NCBI GenBank assembly: GCA_014529385.2
Contig: CM043963.1
Span: forward strand, 95,310,412-95,374,411
Length of the DNA: 64,000 bases
Direction of reading: 5' to 3'
Origin: Adiantum capillus-veneris
Taxonomy: Eukaryota > Streptophyta > Polypodiopsida > Polypodiales > Pteridaceae
Part shown: positions 1 through 10,893 of the stretch, piece after piece
How the letters are laid out: the number at the start of each line of letters is the position of its first letter
Numbering within the stretch: the stretch's first letter is position 1
Notes under the pieces: generated by a model
What the model saw: the letters and a program-made list of their open reading frames with translations, nothing else
The model's database searches: none
What the model was told of the DNA's origin: nothing
Program-made: the position numbers and the translations under genes

Positions 1-1
1 G

Positions 2-361
2 ATGAAAGAAGGTAAGAAACCGGATCTTATTACATTCACTACAGTGCTCAACACATGTAGTCGTGCAGGCCTCATGGATAAGTGTGAGACTTTTTTTGAA
101 GCAATGAGTAAAGAACATGGTGTCGCTCCAACACTTGAGCATCATAGTTGTGTGGTTGATCTCCTTTGTCGCAGGGGTGAGCTATTGGAGGCCATAGCAA
201 AGGTTAAGAAGTTGCCATTTCAACCTAACCTCGTGGTTTGGCGCTCTGTCCTTGCTGCATGCCAGAAATGGGGAAATGTAACTGTAGGAACACATGTCTT
301 TCAATTTGCATCGCAGTTAAATGGAAAAGATGGTGAAACGCCAGCTTTGCTGATTGCATGA
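2..361 (+). pseudogene. PPR protein C-terminal fragment (PLS-type, truncated)
   Basis: The frame encodes 119 residues typical of the last repeats of a plant PLS-subclass PPR protein. It reads PDLITFTTVLNTCSRAGL, then a second repeat around HHSCVVDLLCRRGELLEA, then PNLVVWRSVLAACQKWGN, which resembles the start of an E-type extension. Such proteins bind organellar RNA and act in editing, splicing or stability in plastids or mitochondria. The gene continues off the left edge, so its start is unseen. The frame stops at ETPALLIA, where family members normally continue into the E motif with an ALL.LSN.Y-like stretch, and the following bases do not resume it in another frame. It is therefore probably a truncated or decaying copy. 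An LTR element begins 94 bp downstream. Confidence 0.75.
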
Positions 362-569
362 TGGATGGATGAAGTTACAACATAGAACTTGTATAATGAA
401 AGTTTTTGCTGCAAAACAACGATCTTGCAATGAGCCATGTTGGCACTACGATCATGTCACGTGCACATCTAATCTTATGTGTACATGGATAAGCTACCTC
501 ATGACATGGATTCAGTTCACTTAGATTAGGAAGTGATCTGGCACTTTTGCGAGTCTGTTCGCAGACCGT

Positions 570-2079
570 TGTCGGGAAAAAATAAGTGTGGTTAGTGAGC
601 CGGGATCAACACTAGTTGCTCGTTGTGGGAATTTGGTGAGAGAAACATACAACAGAAGATGATTTGACACAAACGACACCTTAGAATCTTAAGTTATTAA
701 ACTAAATGAGCTTAAAATCTGGATACAACGGAAACTTCACTGTAATAGGCATTAAGTGCTCTAAACTTTGCCAAGATTATGAGCGGACGTGCAAAGCCAA
801 AGCTTTATGGCCTCAATACACTTCCCTTGCTCTTCTCGACCTCTTCTACGAATACAAACTTGCCTTCCTTATCAATAGTGCACTTTCTCTGTAAACGTGC
901 TCACTCTAACTTCATGAAGCTGCTCCTCAAGTTTCTATCATAGTTACCACTGCAGTTTGTCGATTTCTTGTCGACACTCGACTTTCTTGGTATGCACTCC
1001 CCCTTGTTCACTTTTAAAAAAAACTCAACTTCGATTTTAAATACAAAAAAAAACGTTGCTTCTGACCCAACTCGCATGCGTTCTCTTCCCTCTGCTTTAC
1101 GGCTAGCCAACTCTGTCAGAAAACGCGGCTTGGTCCCCTTCTCTGATCCACGTTACAATTGACGCTTTTTGACGGTCGCTCCTGGTCCTGCTGCCTAACA
1201 GCTTGTCAACTTCCCTGCGCTCCAACCTGCTTGCCTTCACGATCCCGCGCTCTCTTGTCTGACGGCTTCTTGTCTGACGGCTTTCCTCTTCAACGGCTGG
1301 TTTCTACTGTAGTTCACGCTCCTCACTAGCTTCGTTGACGGCCACCTCCTGCAATTGCTCATGCGACCCTGCTTTCTCGGTCTCTTGCTGCTTGACCTCG
1401 TACAGCCCTTGATGATGCCCCCTATCAACCTTTCCTTTTGATGTTTCCCCTGCACGCTTTCGGCCCCTTGCCAAACCCGCAGCTGCAGACTAGCTCTTGT
1501 CCTCGCGCTGGCTTGTCCTCTCCCTGCCTTGCCGACGACGGCCTTTCCTTCAAACCAACCCTCTTTTTCTGCCGTAGCTCCTCTGCTTGATAACCTCCTC
1601 ACCGCCTGCTTTCGGCCAAACCCTGATAGTGCGTTACCCATCAACCTCTTTTATATATATATATCTCCTGTAAACATAGCCTAGCTCTATTTTTATTTGT
1701 AGCTTTGGTTGGCCGTTCACACGCCCGTGTTGGCGGTCAAAGTCCTCTCCTCAATATTATTGGCTATTGTCTATCAAATGTTATTCGCATCAAATCATTT
1801 CGAAATGATTCTCCAAACAAGCAGCTTCGCAATCACTTGAAGCACACGATATCGATGATCTGAAGTGGAGACCCTCCCGACTCTCTCTTGGCATAATTTT
1901 GATAGAAAAGTACTTTAAAAATTGATCTGCTTCTCGAAGTGCACAACCTTTGGTATACATTTCTTCTACTACCACGTCAAGCATATCTTGCAATCACGAT
2001 AATTCCGCATGAGGATTAACAGTATCCAAAAATCGTCTCTTGATTGAGGTTCTCCTAGTGGACGCGGCACGTCACGACA
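570..2079. mobile_element. Solo LTR (about 1.5 kb) inserted in the LARD LTR
   Basis: The sequence that splits the 5' LTR begins TGTCG and ends CGACA, a perfect 5-bp terminal inverted repeat of the TG...CA type. The host sequence CCGT lies on both sides (566-569 and 2,080-2,083), consistent with a 4-bp target duplication, or 5 bp if the element ends one base earlier. The uninterrupted target is visible in the second LTR near 5,458-5,466. There are no gag or pol motifs inside. A run of TATATATATATAT at 1,652-1,664 would be a reasonable core promoter. The length and termini fit a solo LTR left by LTR-LTR recombination. The strand is uncertain, and the open frames inside look incidental. Confidence 0.7.
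1652..1664 (+). promoter_or_regulatory. TATA-rich element in the solo LTR
   Basis: Thirteen bases of alternating TA lie about 430 bp before the right end of the solo LTR, where the U3/R boundary of an LTR would be expected. It is the only strong TATA-like run in the element. Whether it ever drove transcription cannot be told from sequence. Confidence 0.35.
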
Positions 2080-3383
2080 CCGTGCATGTCAAGGCACTTA
2101 GAATAGATGCATATCCTCTAGCTGCACACAACATGATCATCAAATTTTCATCAGAACCCATCAGGAGCATTTTTACAGTGCATAGACCTATTTTTGGCAT
2201 TTTTCAGTTATTATTTTTAAGTTACTTTTGTTGGGAACTCGGTAGGGAAAATGAGCCAAGGCAATATAAAAGAAAAACTAACTCTAGGCTTATCTAGCAG
2301 AAGAGGAAACAGTGCACATGCAAGCAACTTCCAACAGGCATCTCTCTTACTCTCTCTCTAGTAAGAACCACCTCTAAAGAACCTCAGCGTTTTCAGTCGT
2401 TAAGCCCTGGCGTTTTTTGTCCTAAACTTTTGCGTTTGAAGGGACAACAGATCAAAATTTGAAGGGAGAGCAGATCAAGGTTGAAGCTTATCAGATCAGT
2501 GTTTTTGCACCTGCAACAAATCCAACGTTTTTAACTAGCGAAACTAGCGTTTTTGCATCAAAAGCAAGGACCTAGCGTTTTCATCACACAGACTAACCTT
2601 TGCGTTTTTGCATTTGCAGCAGCCTAGCGATAACAGAGAATATATCACTCCTAGTGTTAGTAGTTTGTACCAGCAGATTCACGGTGTTTCCACAGTAGAG
2701 CCTAAATCAGTCCTAGCATATTTGCATCAGACTGACACCTCATTGTTTTTGCAGATCTTTGTGATAGAACCAACAAGAAGACGAGCATTTTCAGTTTCAG
2801 CATAGACACACCGCAGAACAAGTCGTGAACCTCGCAGAACAAGTCGTGAACCTCGCAGATCTCACCTTCCCACAGCAGATCCTCGCCGCACGGTCAGATC
2901 TCGTGAAGTTTGCAGATTTAGTCTGGAAAACGTAGATTTCAGCATCTACGTTTTCAACGCTTCGTCATCGCATCCTCGCTATCGATATCGTCATCGATAT
3001 AGAGTCAGAATTCTGCAGATAAAGATTTGCAGATTTCAGTCCCTTAGCATTTTCAGATTTCAGCCCATCTCGTCGTCGTCCACATCGTCGGCAAGTTCAA
3101 AGCATTGTAGAGATTTGTGCAATCAATAGTAGACCACTCTCACCATAGAGAGTGGGGTCTTCGAAAGAGGGTTTGACAACATTCTGGTTTTGTATTCTTC
3201 TCTCTCCATCTCTCAGTCTTAGTACCTTCATTCACAATGTTCATCACTTTGTTTGTGTCCATTGCACTCTCTCACTAAAGGAACGAAAGGCTCTCCCTTC
3301 CGTAAGTAAAAGGAACCCTTGAGCACAATTCGGAGCACTCATCTTGAGAAAAGTTCAACATTCACTTCCGTTGCATCTTACAT

Positions 3384-3395
3384 TGATATCACAGC
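3384..3395 (+). other. Primer-binding-site-like sequence of the LARD-like element
   Basis: TGATATCACAGC lies one base after the TTACA end of the 5' LTR. It matches 10 of 12 bases of the TGGTATCAGAGC site complementary to initiator methionine tRNA used by many plant LTR elements. The second copy at 6,727-6,738 reads TGATATCAGAGC, which is closer to consensus. Both positions fix the LTR ends at 3,382 and 6,725. Confidence 0.6.
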
Positions 3396-3627
3396 TTTGG
3401 CAGTATTCTGTATCACTCAAGGAAAGAACCACAAGAACCACATATTATTCTTTTTTTCTTGTTGCGGTCGCACGTAACCCAAGTCCACTTGGGCGTGTCG
3501 ATTCCTAATCGTGTTTTTGAAGAGTGATAGGAAACCCAAGAAAGAAGGGCTTGTCTAGCCTCCCTTTGTTCTCTTTTCACTCATTGGGAGCGGACTGTGC
3601 ACTTAGCGGCTGGCCAATCGACGTGAG

Positions 3628-4182
3628 GTGGGAAAAATCAACCTTGGTGTGAGCGCAAGGTCGCCAAGGGGTGCGTCCGCTGAAAAGAGAAGAGCTTGGG
3701 TGAAGAGAAGATCCTTCTCTAACACATACCGCAAGCGAAAGAAGAACCGCAAGAACCTCAAGAATCCAAGACCCACAAGAACCCAAGTTCCTTGTGAACT
3801 TAAGAACCCACGACTTCAGTGTATGGTCATTACCCGAAGCGGAATGGATACTTCGCATGTAGGTGATGAGCATGGCAGTGACAAAGAAGAACTTTCCCCA
3901 CTAGGAGGTTTTTCTGACCCTCCCCCTTTCCCATCTACGCCAAGGATTGCACTAACTCCTATGGAGGCTTTCGACAAGATGATGATGGACATGAAGTTAG
4001 AAAGCGAAGAAAGAATAGCAGCCATAGAGCGCAAATATGAAGAAAGAATGGCATCCATAGCGCGTGAGCACAACAAGCATGCTTGGAAGGCAAAGTGCAA
4101 AAATCCAAATTGGATCGTGAGCGCGAAGAAAGACAAGCAGAATTTAATCTCACGAGAACAAAAAAAGACAAGCAGAATTTAA
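3628..4182 (+). CDS. gag-like ORF 1 of the LARD-like element
   Basis: A 184-codon frame. The first part overlaps the leader that is repeated behind the second LTR, so translation probably begins at the internal ATG near 3,823 (MVITRSGMDTS). MV.TRSG is a common opening of plant gypsy gag proteins. The rest is acidic, then strongly charged and likely helical: KLESEERIAAIERKYEERMASIAREH, broken in frame only at 4,182. There is no zinc knuckle and no enzyme motif. It is probably the N-terminal part of a gag-type protein. The following reading frame starts 42 bp later in the same general composition, so the two may once have been one protein. Confidence 0.5.
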   Translation: MGKINLGVSARSPRGASAEKRRAWVKRRSFSNTYRKRKKNRKNLKNPRPTRTQVPCELKNPRLQCMVITRSGMDTSHVGDEHGSDKEELSPLGGFSDPPPFPSTPRIALTPMEAFDKMMMDMKLESEERIAAIERKYEERMASIAREHNKHAWKAKCKNPNWIVSAKKDKQNLISREQKKTSRI

Positions 4183-4224
4183 TCTTGCGAGAACAAAGCA
4201 AGAAAAGAGAAGAGCAACTGACAC

Positions 4225-5121
4225 ATGCAAGAGTTGTTCAGACTTTTTGCTAATGTGCAGGCACAGATTGCAAAGAATCTGGAGAAGGAGACTCTCTCAG
4301 TCTTTTCTTCTCCAAAGCACGACACACAGGGTAAGCATGATGATTTGCATGATCAAGATGTGATGATTCATGAGCATGATGATTTGCAGAATAATGACGT
4401 GATTGTTCACAAGGTTGATGGTTTAGCTGATGCTTTTTCTAGTGAAGCTAACCTCATTGCAGATTCGATCAATCATGAAGAACCGATCTTGACTCTCGAG
4501 TTGAGGTCCAAAGAACCCCCAGAGGAAGATTCGATCAATGATGAAGAACCGATCTTGGTTCTTGAGCCAAGGTCCAAAGAACCCACACAAGAAGTATTAT
4601 GCGTTCGAATGATTAGTCAGCACGCATTGTTCGAGTGTTTCATTCGTGATGCTTTCCTGTATTTTAGTCACCGTCCTTATGTGATTCCTTTTCATAGGCA
4701 TGACATATTGTACGATGAACACGATTCACTCATGAATAAGCACGGATGTATACGGATTATTCATGAAAAGATAAAATGTTTGCATTCAAGGAATTCACAT
4801 TCCATGTCTCTTCCTTGGCATGGCACAGTATTCGAAAGAGCACAAGAAGGATTCAGCATCAGGCACCGGCATTTCCATGGTATTTTGCCATAGTTGATTG
4901 ATTTAGATGAGAAGTCAAGATTCGATCCCATTGTTTACATGTGTTTGATGAACGGTGTGGCACTCCATGACTTTATTCATCTGCATTGCATGCACAGTTT
5001 TTTTGAAGGAATAGTATTTTTTCAATCACTTTACATGGAATGGGTATGTTCATGGTTTTTTGTTGGAAGTGGTTTCAGTAATTTTCATCCTCGGAGATTC
5101 TTGAAGAAGATAGACGCGTGA
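4225..5121 (+). CDS. gag-like ORF 2 of the LARD-like element (unknown protein)
   Basis: An open frame runs 4,225-4,893 (222 aa) and, after one stop, continues to 5,121 (75 aa). It begins MQELFRLFANVQAQIAKNLEKE, is rich in Asp, Glu and His, and contains an internal repeat. SINHEEPILTLELRSKEP recurs as SINDEEPILVLEPRSKEP, encoded by a duplicated segment of about 63 bp at roughly 4,465-4,588. No retropepsin, RT or integrase motif is visible. I do not recognise the protein. Its position between leader and polypurine tract shows it is the element's own cargo or gag remnant. Confidence 0.4.
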
Positions 5122-5338
5122 CTATAGACGAAGTTGAAGCATTGAAGGAGCTACATAAGACTTTGTGTCGCTTTCGGCACGGCCCAAAGAGGCAAGCGTT
5201 GCAGACCTTTATGAAGTTCAAGTATCGCATGACCCACTCATCAGAGTGGCCCGACGAAGAGGTTTTCCCAAAATTCTTCCAGACGCTGTTAGCGATCTCC
5301 CTCGATGCCATTCAGCTCGGTACCAGTACCTCACTTTG

Positions 5339-5350
5339 AAAAGGAGGGGA
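5339..5350 (+). other. Polypurine tract of the LARD-like element
   Basis: AAAAGGAGGGGA abuts the TGTCACG start of the second LTR. A purine run directly before the 3' LTR primes plus-strand synthesis in LTR retroelements. Its presence shows that the LTR at 5,351 served as the 3' LTR of the upstream internal region. Confidence 0.7.
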
Positions 5351-6725
5351 TGTCACGTGCACATCTAACCCTATGTGTACGTGGACAAGCTACTTCATTA
5401 CATGGGTTCAGTTCAGTTAGATTAGGACGTGATCTGACACTTTTGTGAGTCTGTTTGTAGACCGTGCATGTCGAGTTACTTAGAATAGATGCATATTCTC
5501 TGGTTGCACACAGCATGATCATCAGATTTTCATCAGAACCCATCAAGAGCATTTTTACAGTGCATAGACCTTTTTTTTTTTTTGACATTTTTCACTTATT
5601 ATTTTTAAGTGGTAGGGAATATACAAGAAAACCTAGCGCTAGGCTTATCTAGCAAAAGAGGAAGAAGTGCACATGCAAGCAACTTGTAGCAGGCATCTCT
5701 CTTACTCTTTCTCAAGCAAGAACCACCCCCAAAGAACCTCAGTGTTTTTAGTCCTTAAGCCCAGGCGTTTTCTTCTCTAAACTTCAACGTTTGATGGGAC
5801 AACAGATCAACGTTTAAAGGGAGAGAAAATTAGCATTTGAAGCTTATCAGATCAACGTTTTGCACCTGCAGTAAATCCAGAGTTTTGAACCAGTAAAACT
5901 AGCGTTTTTGAATCAGAAGCAAGGACCTAGCGTTTTCATCACACAGACCAGGCTTGGCGTTTTTACATTTGCAGCAGCCTGGAAACAATAGAGGACAAAT
6001 CAGCCCTAGCGTTAGTGGTTTGCACGAACGATTCACAGCGTTTTCACAGCAGAGTCCAAATCAGCCCTAGCATTTTTATATCAGCCTAGCACCTCAGTAT
6101 TTTTACAGATCTTTGCGACAGAACCAACAAGAAGACGAGAGTTTTTGTTTCAGCATAGACACACCGCATAACAAGTCCTGAACCTCGTAGATCTCACTTG
6201 CCCGCAGCAGATCCTCTCCGCACGGTCTGATCCCGCGAAGTTTGCAGATTCAGCTCAAAAAACGCAGATTTCAACATCTGCGTTTTCAGCGCGTCGTCGT
6301 TGCATCATCACCATCGACATCGTCATCGACATAGAGACATAATTCTACAGATAAAGATTTGCAGATTTCAATCCCTTAGCATTTTTAGATTTCAGCCCGT
6401 CTCGTCGTCGTCCTCATCATCGTCGACATCGTCTGTAAGTCCAAAGCATTGTAGAAATTTGTGCAATCAATAGTAGACCACTCTCGCCATAGAGAGTGGG
6501 GCCTTCGGAGGAGGGTTTAACAATATTTTGGTGTCGTATTCTTCTCTCTCTATCTCTCAGTCTCAGTAACTTCATTCACAATGTTCATCACTTTGTTTGT
6601 GTCCATTACACTCTCTCACTAAAGAACGGAAGGCTCTCCCTTCCGTAAGTAAAAGGAACCCTTGAGCACAGTTCGGAGCACTCATCTTGAGCAAAGTTCA
6701 ACGTTCACTTCCACTGCACCTTACA
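5351..6725 (+). repeat. Second LTR of the LARD-like element
   Basis: An uninterrupted 1,375-bp copy of the LTR at 455-3,382. It starts TGTCACGTGCAC and ends TTACA. It shows the empty site for the solo LTR and carries the same GCGTTTT-rich stretch (about 5,745-6,290). It is preceded by a polypurine tract, as a 3' LTR should be, yet followed by a PBS-like sequence, as a 5' LTR should be. Confidence 0.75.
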
Positions 6726-7040
6726 TTGATATCAGAGCTTTGACAGTGTTTTGTATCACTCAAGGAAAGAACCACAAGAACCACTTTTTTTTTTTTGCTT
6801 GTTGCGGTCGCACGTAACCCAAGTCCACTTGGGCATGTTGATTCCTAATCGTGTTTTTGAAGAGTGACAGGAAACCCAAGAAAGAAGGGCTTGTCTAGCC
6901 TCCCTTTGTTCTCTTTTCACTCATTGAGAACGGACCGTGCACTTAGCGGCCGGCCAATCGACGTGAGGTGGGAAAAAGCAACCTTGGTGTGAGCGCAAGG
7001 CCGCCAAGGGGTGCACCCGCGGAAAAGAGAAGAGCAAGTT
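6726..7040 (+). repeat. Duplicated leader region behind the second LTR
   Basis: These bases match 3,383-3,692, including the PBS-like motif, the TCACTCAAGGAAAGAACCACAAG segment and the start of the gag-like frame. The match stops at GAAAAGAGAAGAGC, where antisense gag sequence of another element begins. It is the start of a second internal region, so the family sits here as a tandem fused by LTR recombination or as a second truncated copy. Confidence 0.65.
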
Positions 7041-7860
7041 TACTTTGTTCTCCTTTGTGTGGACAAATCCTTGCCCAATGATCACCACCGCATTCATAGC
7101 ATGGTCCTATAGGTGGTGGAGAAGCTTGTGGAGTCCCCCATCGGTTGTTCTGCTCTAGGAGGATACCCCCTAGGTTTGTAGTTCTGGTTTGCCATGAACA
7201 TAAGCATATTTTCATCAACCAGGTTATTTTTTTTCGCTAGTTGTTCTATGTATGAGGGTTCTGGAATCTCTTCAGGAACTATCCATAAAATTTGTCCCTC
7301 CAGAGCATATGTATTTTCATCAAACCCCCTCTCGCAGGCATTGTCTAAATCCTCTCGATATGAAACTACCTGGACCATACTCTGATCAGAAGGTGTTTTT
7401 ATATGTTGAGAAATCCTTACCATGGCCCTATTTTTCTGGGGTAAAGGAGGTTGATGCTCCAACACAGGTGGAGGTTTTTCCTGCCATTGGATTGCGTTAT
7501 TTGGCCCTACTTGGTATCTTGAAGGGGGTGGAAATTGTTTCCCTCCATGTGGTCCGTATTGTCTCTCTCTAACATGGTTCCAATTATAGAAACATTCATG
7601 GGTTTCATGGTTTGTCCATTTTTGTTCAGTAGCACACCACTTCAGTACTCATGGTATGTTCTCCTGGCCTCTGTTGAAGGTTGCACCACTGAGTTGGATG
7701 ATCTCCTCCACAAGTGTCACATTTTTGGGTGGACGGTTGTCTTGTGTTTGGGTTCGTCCTGTTTCCTTGGTTTATCCTTCTGATCACTTCCTCGATCATT
7801 TGATCAACTTCCGGCACAGTTGGGTTTTGCCCACCCAATTTCATCGTGGACTCACTAGTG
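7041..7860 (-). pseudogene. Antisense gag fragment with two CCHC-like zinc knuckles
   Basis: On the minus strand, frames at 7,626-7,844 and 6,943-7,465 carry two knuckles of the unusual form C-x2-C-G-G-D-H-x4-C: CDTCGGDHPTQWC near 7,710 and CYECGGDHWARIC near 7,070. The segments between are rich in Asn, Gln and Pro and are broken by frame changes. This is the C-terminal nucleocapsid part of a retroelement gag, which packages RNA. Both knuckles have three rather than four residues before the histidine. No protease or polymerase follows on this strand. The family was not identified. Confidence 0.5.
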
Positions 7861-8024
7861 GTTGAGGAGGTACTACTCGTTCAAGAGTCTGAAGAACTAG
7901 ACACTACAAACTCCGATATGGTTTGCTGAGAACAAGAGTCTGGCAAGAGAAATTTAGCGAATAACGTCTAAATATAAGCTAATTCTAAGCAAGCTATTAT
8001 GTCAGGTTAAAGGCAACCAACAAT

Positions 8025-9287
8025 GTGATGAAACAAGGAATTATGGATAAATTAATCTACCAATTATCTTTGGTGGATATTACTGGCTTAGAGGGGAATG
8101 CCACTTTGAGACCGGAGGAATTGCAACAGCTCGTGGATAACACAAAGAACAATCTCATTGATTTTGCTTCTAAATATACCTCTGCACTAGCCAACCACTT
8201 ACTCATCAAGCACCTCCAGGCAGGTCATGACATTGACAATGTGTCAAATGCAAAAGGAGACAATGATGAGAAAGACGAAGAGGATCAAGAGGATAGGGAG
8301 GATGAAGATTATAGATAAGATAACACCACTTCATCGGATCTAGACTCCTTCCACAAGAAAACAACGATGAAAAACATAATAAGGATATTCTTGTTCAAGG
8401 ATAACTTTTCTACTCCATATCAGCCTAAGGAGTAGCTTTAGCCAATTCCAAAAGACAAACAAACTCAGAACCAACAAACCAGTTAGACACAGAACCAATT
8501 GGTGTTGACACGTATGGATACAAATCAATTTTAGATCAATTTTTTATTCTAAATGCTCAACTGAGGAGGCGGAAGAAGTTCCATATTCAAAATTATTTGA
8601 ATGATGATGATGCCTACTCTGATTTGGAGAGGTTTGAAATGATGTATGTGGGAGCCAGAAGAATGGTAGCAAAGTGGAAAGCTCAGAGCTATCATGATAG
8701 AGAAGAATATTAGCTACCTTCTCATCCAAATTTAATACAAGTTTTTACCAAGGTTCGAGAGTATGTGATTCCAAAACCAGATGTGAATGAGAGTCCCATG
8801 AAAGAAACCGACTACAATGAACACACAGAATTTGAGACTCTAAGTAGAAATTTTACTGGAAAACCAACCTGCCTGTAGACATACAAAGGCAGTAAGAGAT
8901 GAGATGAAGTCAACCCTTCAAAAAATACAAATCTATAGAAAGATTCTTGATCACGTAATGGCTACTTTACCAAGAACAACACATCAAGTAGTAGAGGCAA
9001 GATCACTAGGATGACTCTACAAGAGCAAGAAGAGTCTCGTAAGAGACTGTTCTATCTGGTCAGGGTAATAAAAAAGATGATGCTGATTAGGAATGTTATG
9101 GTGATTCACTATATGGAAACAACTCTAGATTTACCAGTTTTACTGTATGTCTTGCTAATGCACGAGGACGAGCTCATAAGATTTTACCCATCCATTTATC
9201 CAATGTACAATGAACCTATCAACAAGATGGGCTATGTCAAGCTTGTTGACTAGCTCCATGACTGGCATGAGCACACCAATGCCTTGA
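8025..9287 (+). pseudogene. Remnant coding region of an unidentified retroelement-like protein
   Basis: A 97-codon frame at 8,025-8,318 ends in a highly acidic tail (DEKDEEDQEDREDED). Further on, plus-strand frames read sensibly but with stops: GYKSILDQFFILNAQLRRR and DDDAYSDLERFEMMYVGARRM near 8,515-8,665, and a last open piece at 9,011-9,253. The amino-acid composition looks like real protein that has decayed. I do not recognise it. The chromovirus G1 begins directly after it at 9,288, and a retropepsin-like fragment on the same strand lies beyond G1 at 17,007. The two could be halves of one host element. Confidence 0.35.
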
Positions 9288-9664
9288 TGTCATAATAATC
9301 AATATCTAATTCTCCTAAATGATTTTCTCATATTAAACTGATCATTTAATGTGGGGAAGTGCCAGGGGAGAAAAAGCTAGAATATTGGTTAAGCTAGCAG
9401 ACCAGCCACTGTAGGGATCCAAAGGAGGGAAAATAGGGATCCAAAAGGGGGGCCATCTGCAAAAGAGCCATGTGCAACAATGGGCTAACAAGACCCTAAG
9501 GTTCAGCCCATTAAGACTTCCAAAATGCTAAGGTTCCAAAATTCAAAGGTTGTGTCCAAAGGTCAACCCTAGGGGAATTGGATGCTTTGTGTGTGTCCAA
9601 AAAAGTCTTTGCAATCCCTACTTGGGAGGGGGCGAGCCTTTCTTGTAGGGGATGAGAGAGAAAT

Positions 9665-9702
<38 letters not shown>

Positions 9703-10892
9703 GCTCCCTTTACACAAAGGGAATGAGGGATAAATGTCAGCTCCCTAGGCTAGATGCCCACAAGGTGTACCCAATTCCTATTGGATGGCCTTGGAGGTGG
9801 ACCAATGAGAATTAGGCTAGAGTAAATCTAGTTTAATTAATTTAAAAAAAAACTTAATAAAAGAACCAATGAGAATTAAGTCCTAGACTATTGGACAGTC
9901 TCCCAAGTGGTCCAATGAGCATTCAACAGCCCAATGGCTTGCCTGAATCCTATTGGCCAGGAGGCAAAGGGGTCCAATGAGAGTTTAGTTGAATTATTAA
10001 ATTACCTTAAGCTCTCACAAAAGGGGAAAGGGGGACACATGTCAGAAGGGTATCACTTATGCTGCTTAATTGTCATTGGCTAGCTCTAGGGAGGTCCAAT
10101 GGGAGGACAGCAAGAGAAAATAGCGAGGGGGCTCACCCAAGAGAGAGAGGGGGCTGATTTTTGCAAGGCATTATCACACACACACACTCACACAATCTCA
10201 TGTTTGAAGAAAGAGAAGACTATCTCTTCCCAAGCTTTAATGGAGAGCTCATCACCTACTCCAAGCTTATGATATAGAAGCCTACATCGAAACACTCTTG
10301 GCTTGTGGATGCAAATCCAACCAAGAGCCAAGCTTCAATGCATGCTCATCTCCTCTACCAAGCTAATTAGTAAGCTAAATCTATGCTAATATGAGTGATT
10401 ATGTGAGGAGATGTACATCTTTCTCGTAACATACTCCTTCTTCCTCTCAATCTACTCTCATACCCTGCTAGCTCTCACCATCTTCGAAGGTGTGTGAGGT
10501 CTTGGGTCTGAGAACAGGGATAATTAAAGTTGTGTTTACTAAGTGTTTTACTTAGTGCATGAAGCTTTCATCTTCATTGCACTAGCTAGTCTTGAAGGAA
10601 CACAAAGAATTGTATTGTACAATGTCTCTCTTGATGGGAGAAACCATAATACAAAGCCTTTTGGAGGGGGGACCGGCTCCATGCAAATCCTGTCCTCAAC
10701 TGTTGTCAATAGCTTAATTTCTCTCTCTTTTGAAAGTATTGTTGATGCTATCTAACTAGGTGTTATGCTTTTTGTTGCTCTCTCCACCCAAGCACTCTTG
10801 TGATTCTCATTAGGAATCTATTCTAATGAAATGCCCACTATGTTCATGCTAATTTCCGCTACACATAAGTTTTTAGACCATTAAATGTTACA
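9288..10892 (+). repeat. 5' LTR of G1
   Basis: 1,605 bp from TGTCATAATAATC to TGTTACA, TG...CA type. The start is set by the match to the 3' LTR at 16,686 and to the antisense copy at 26,132. The end is set by the primer site two bases later. The LTR contains an (AC)n microsatellite of about 18 units at 9,666-9,701. No clear TATA box was singled out. Confidence 0.85.
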
Positions 10893-10893
10893 T

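Larger units (their letters stand above)
455..3382 (+). repeat. 5' LTR of the LARD-like element, interrupted by a solo LTR
   Basis: 455-569 match 5,351-5,466, and from about 2,080 the match to the second LTR resumes at the same point. The LTR is about 1.4 kb once the insertion is removed. It opens with TG and ends TTACA at 3,382, just before a primer-binding-site-like sequence. It contains many copies of a GCGTTTT-type word (about 2,385-3,060). It also contains a 21-bp direct duplication around 2,813-2,854 that the other LTR lacks. By eye the two LTRs differ at roughly one base in ten plus small indels, so the insertion is old. Confidence 0.75.
455..7040 (+). mobile_element. Non-autonomous LTR retroelement (LARD-like) in an LTR-internal-LTR-leader arrangement
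   Basis: Two copies of a 1.4-kb LTR, both starting TGTCACGTGCACATCTAA, lie at 455-3,382 (split by an insertion) and 5,351-6,725. The internal region between them carries gag-like reading frames but no protease, reverse transcriptase or integrase motifs. That is the layout of a large retrotransposon derivative mobilised in trans. A purine tract directly precedes the second LTR. The second LTR is followed by about 315 bp that match the leader behind the first LTR, so the order is LTR, internal, LTR, leader. The repeated leader ends at about 7,040 at unrelated antisense gag sequence. No target duplication can be read, because the right end is not a normal LTR end. Confidence 0.7.

Noticed and set aside
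901-1644. Minus-strand frames inside the solo LTR as genes
   Set aside because: Composition is low-complexity and no motif is present; the stretch is explained as LTR sequence.
9511-9815. Open frames around 9,660 on both strands
   Set aside because: They are produced by the (AC)n microsatellite in the G1 LTR (Cys-Val or Thr-His repeats) and have no other support.
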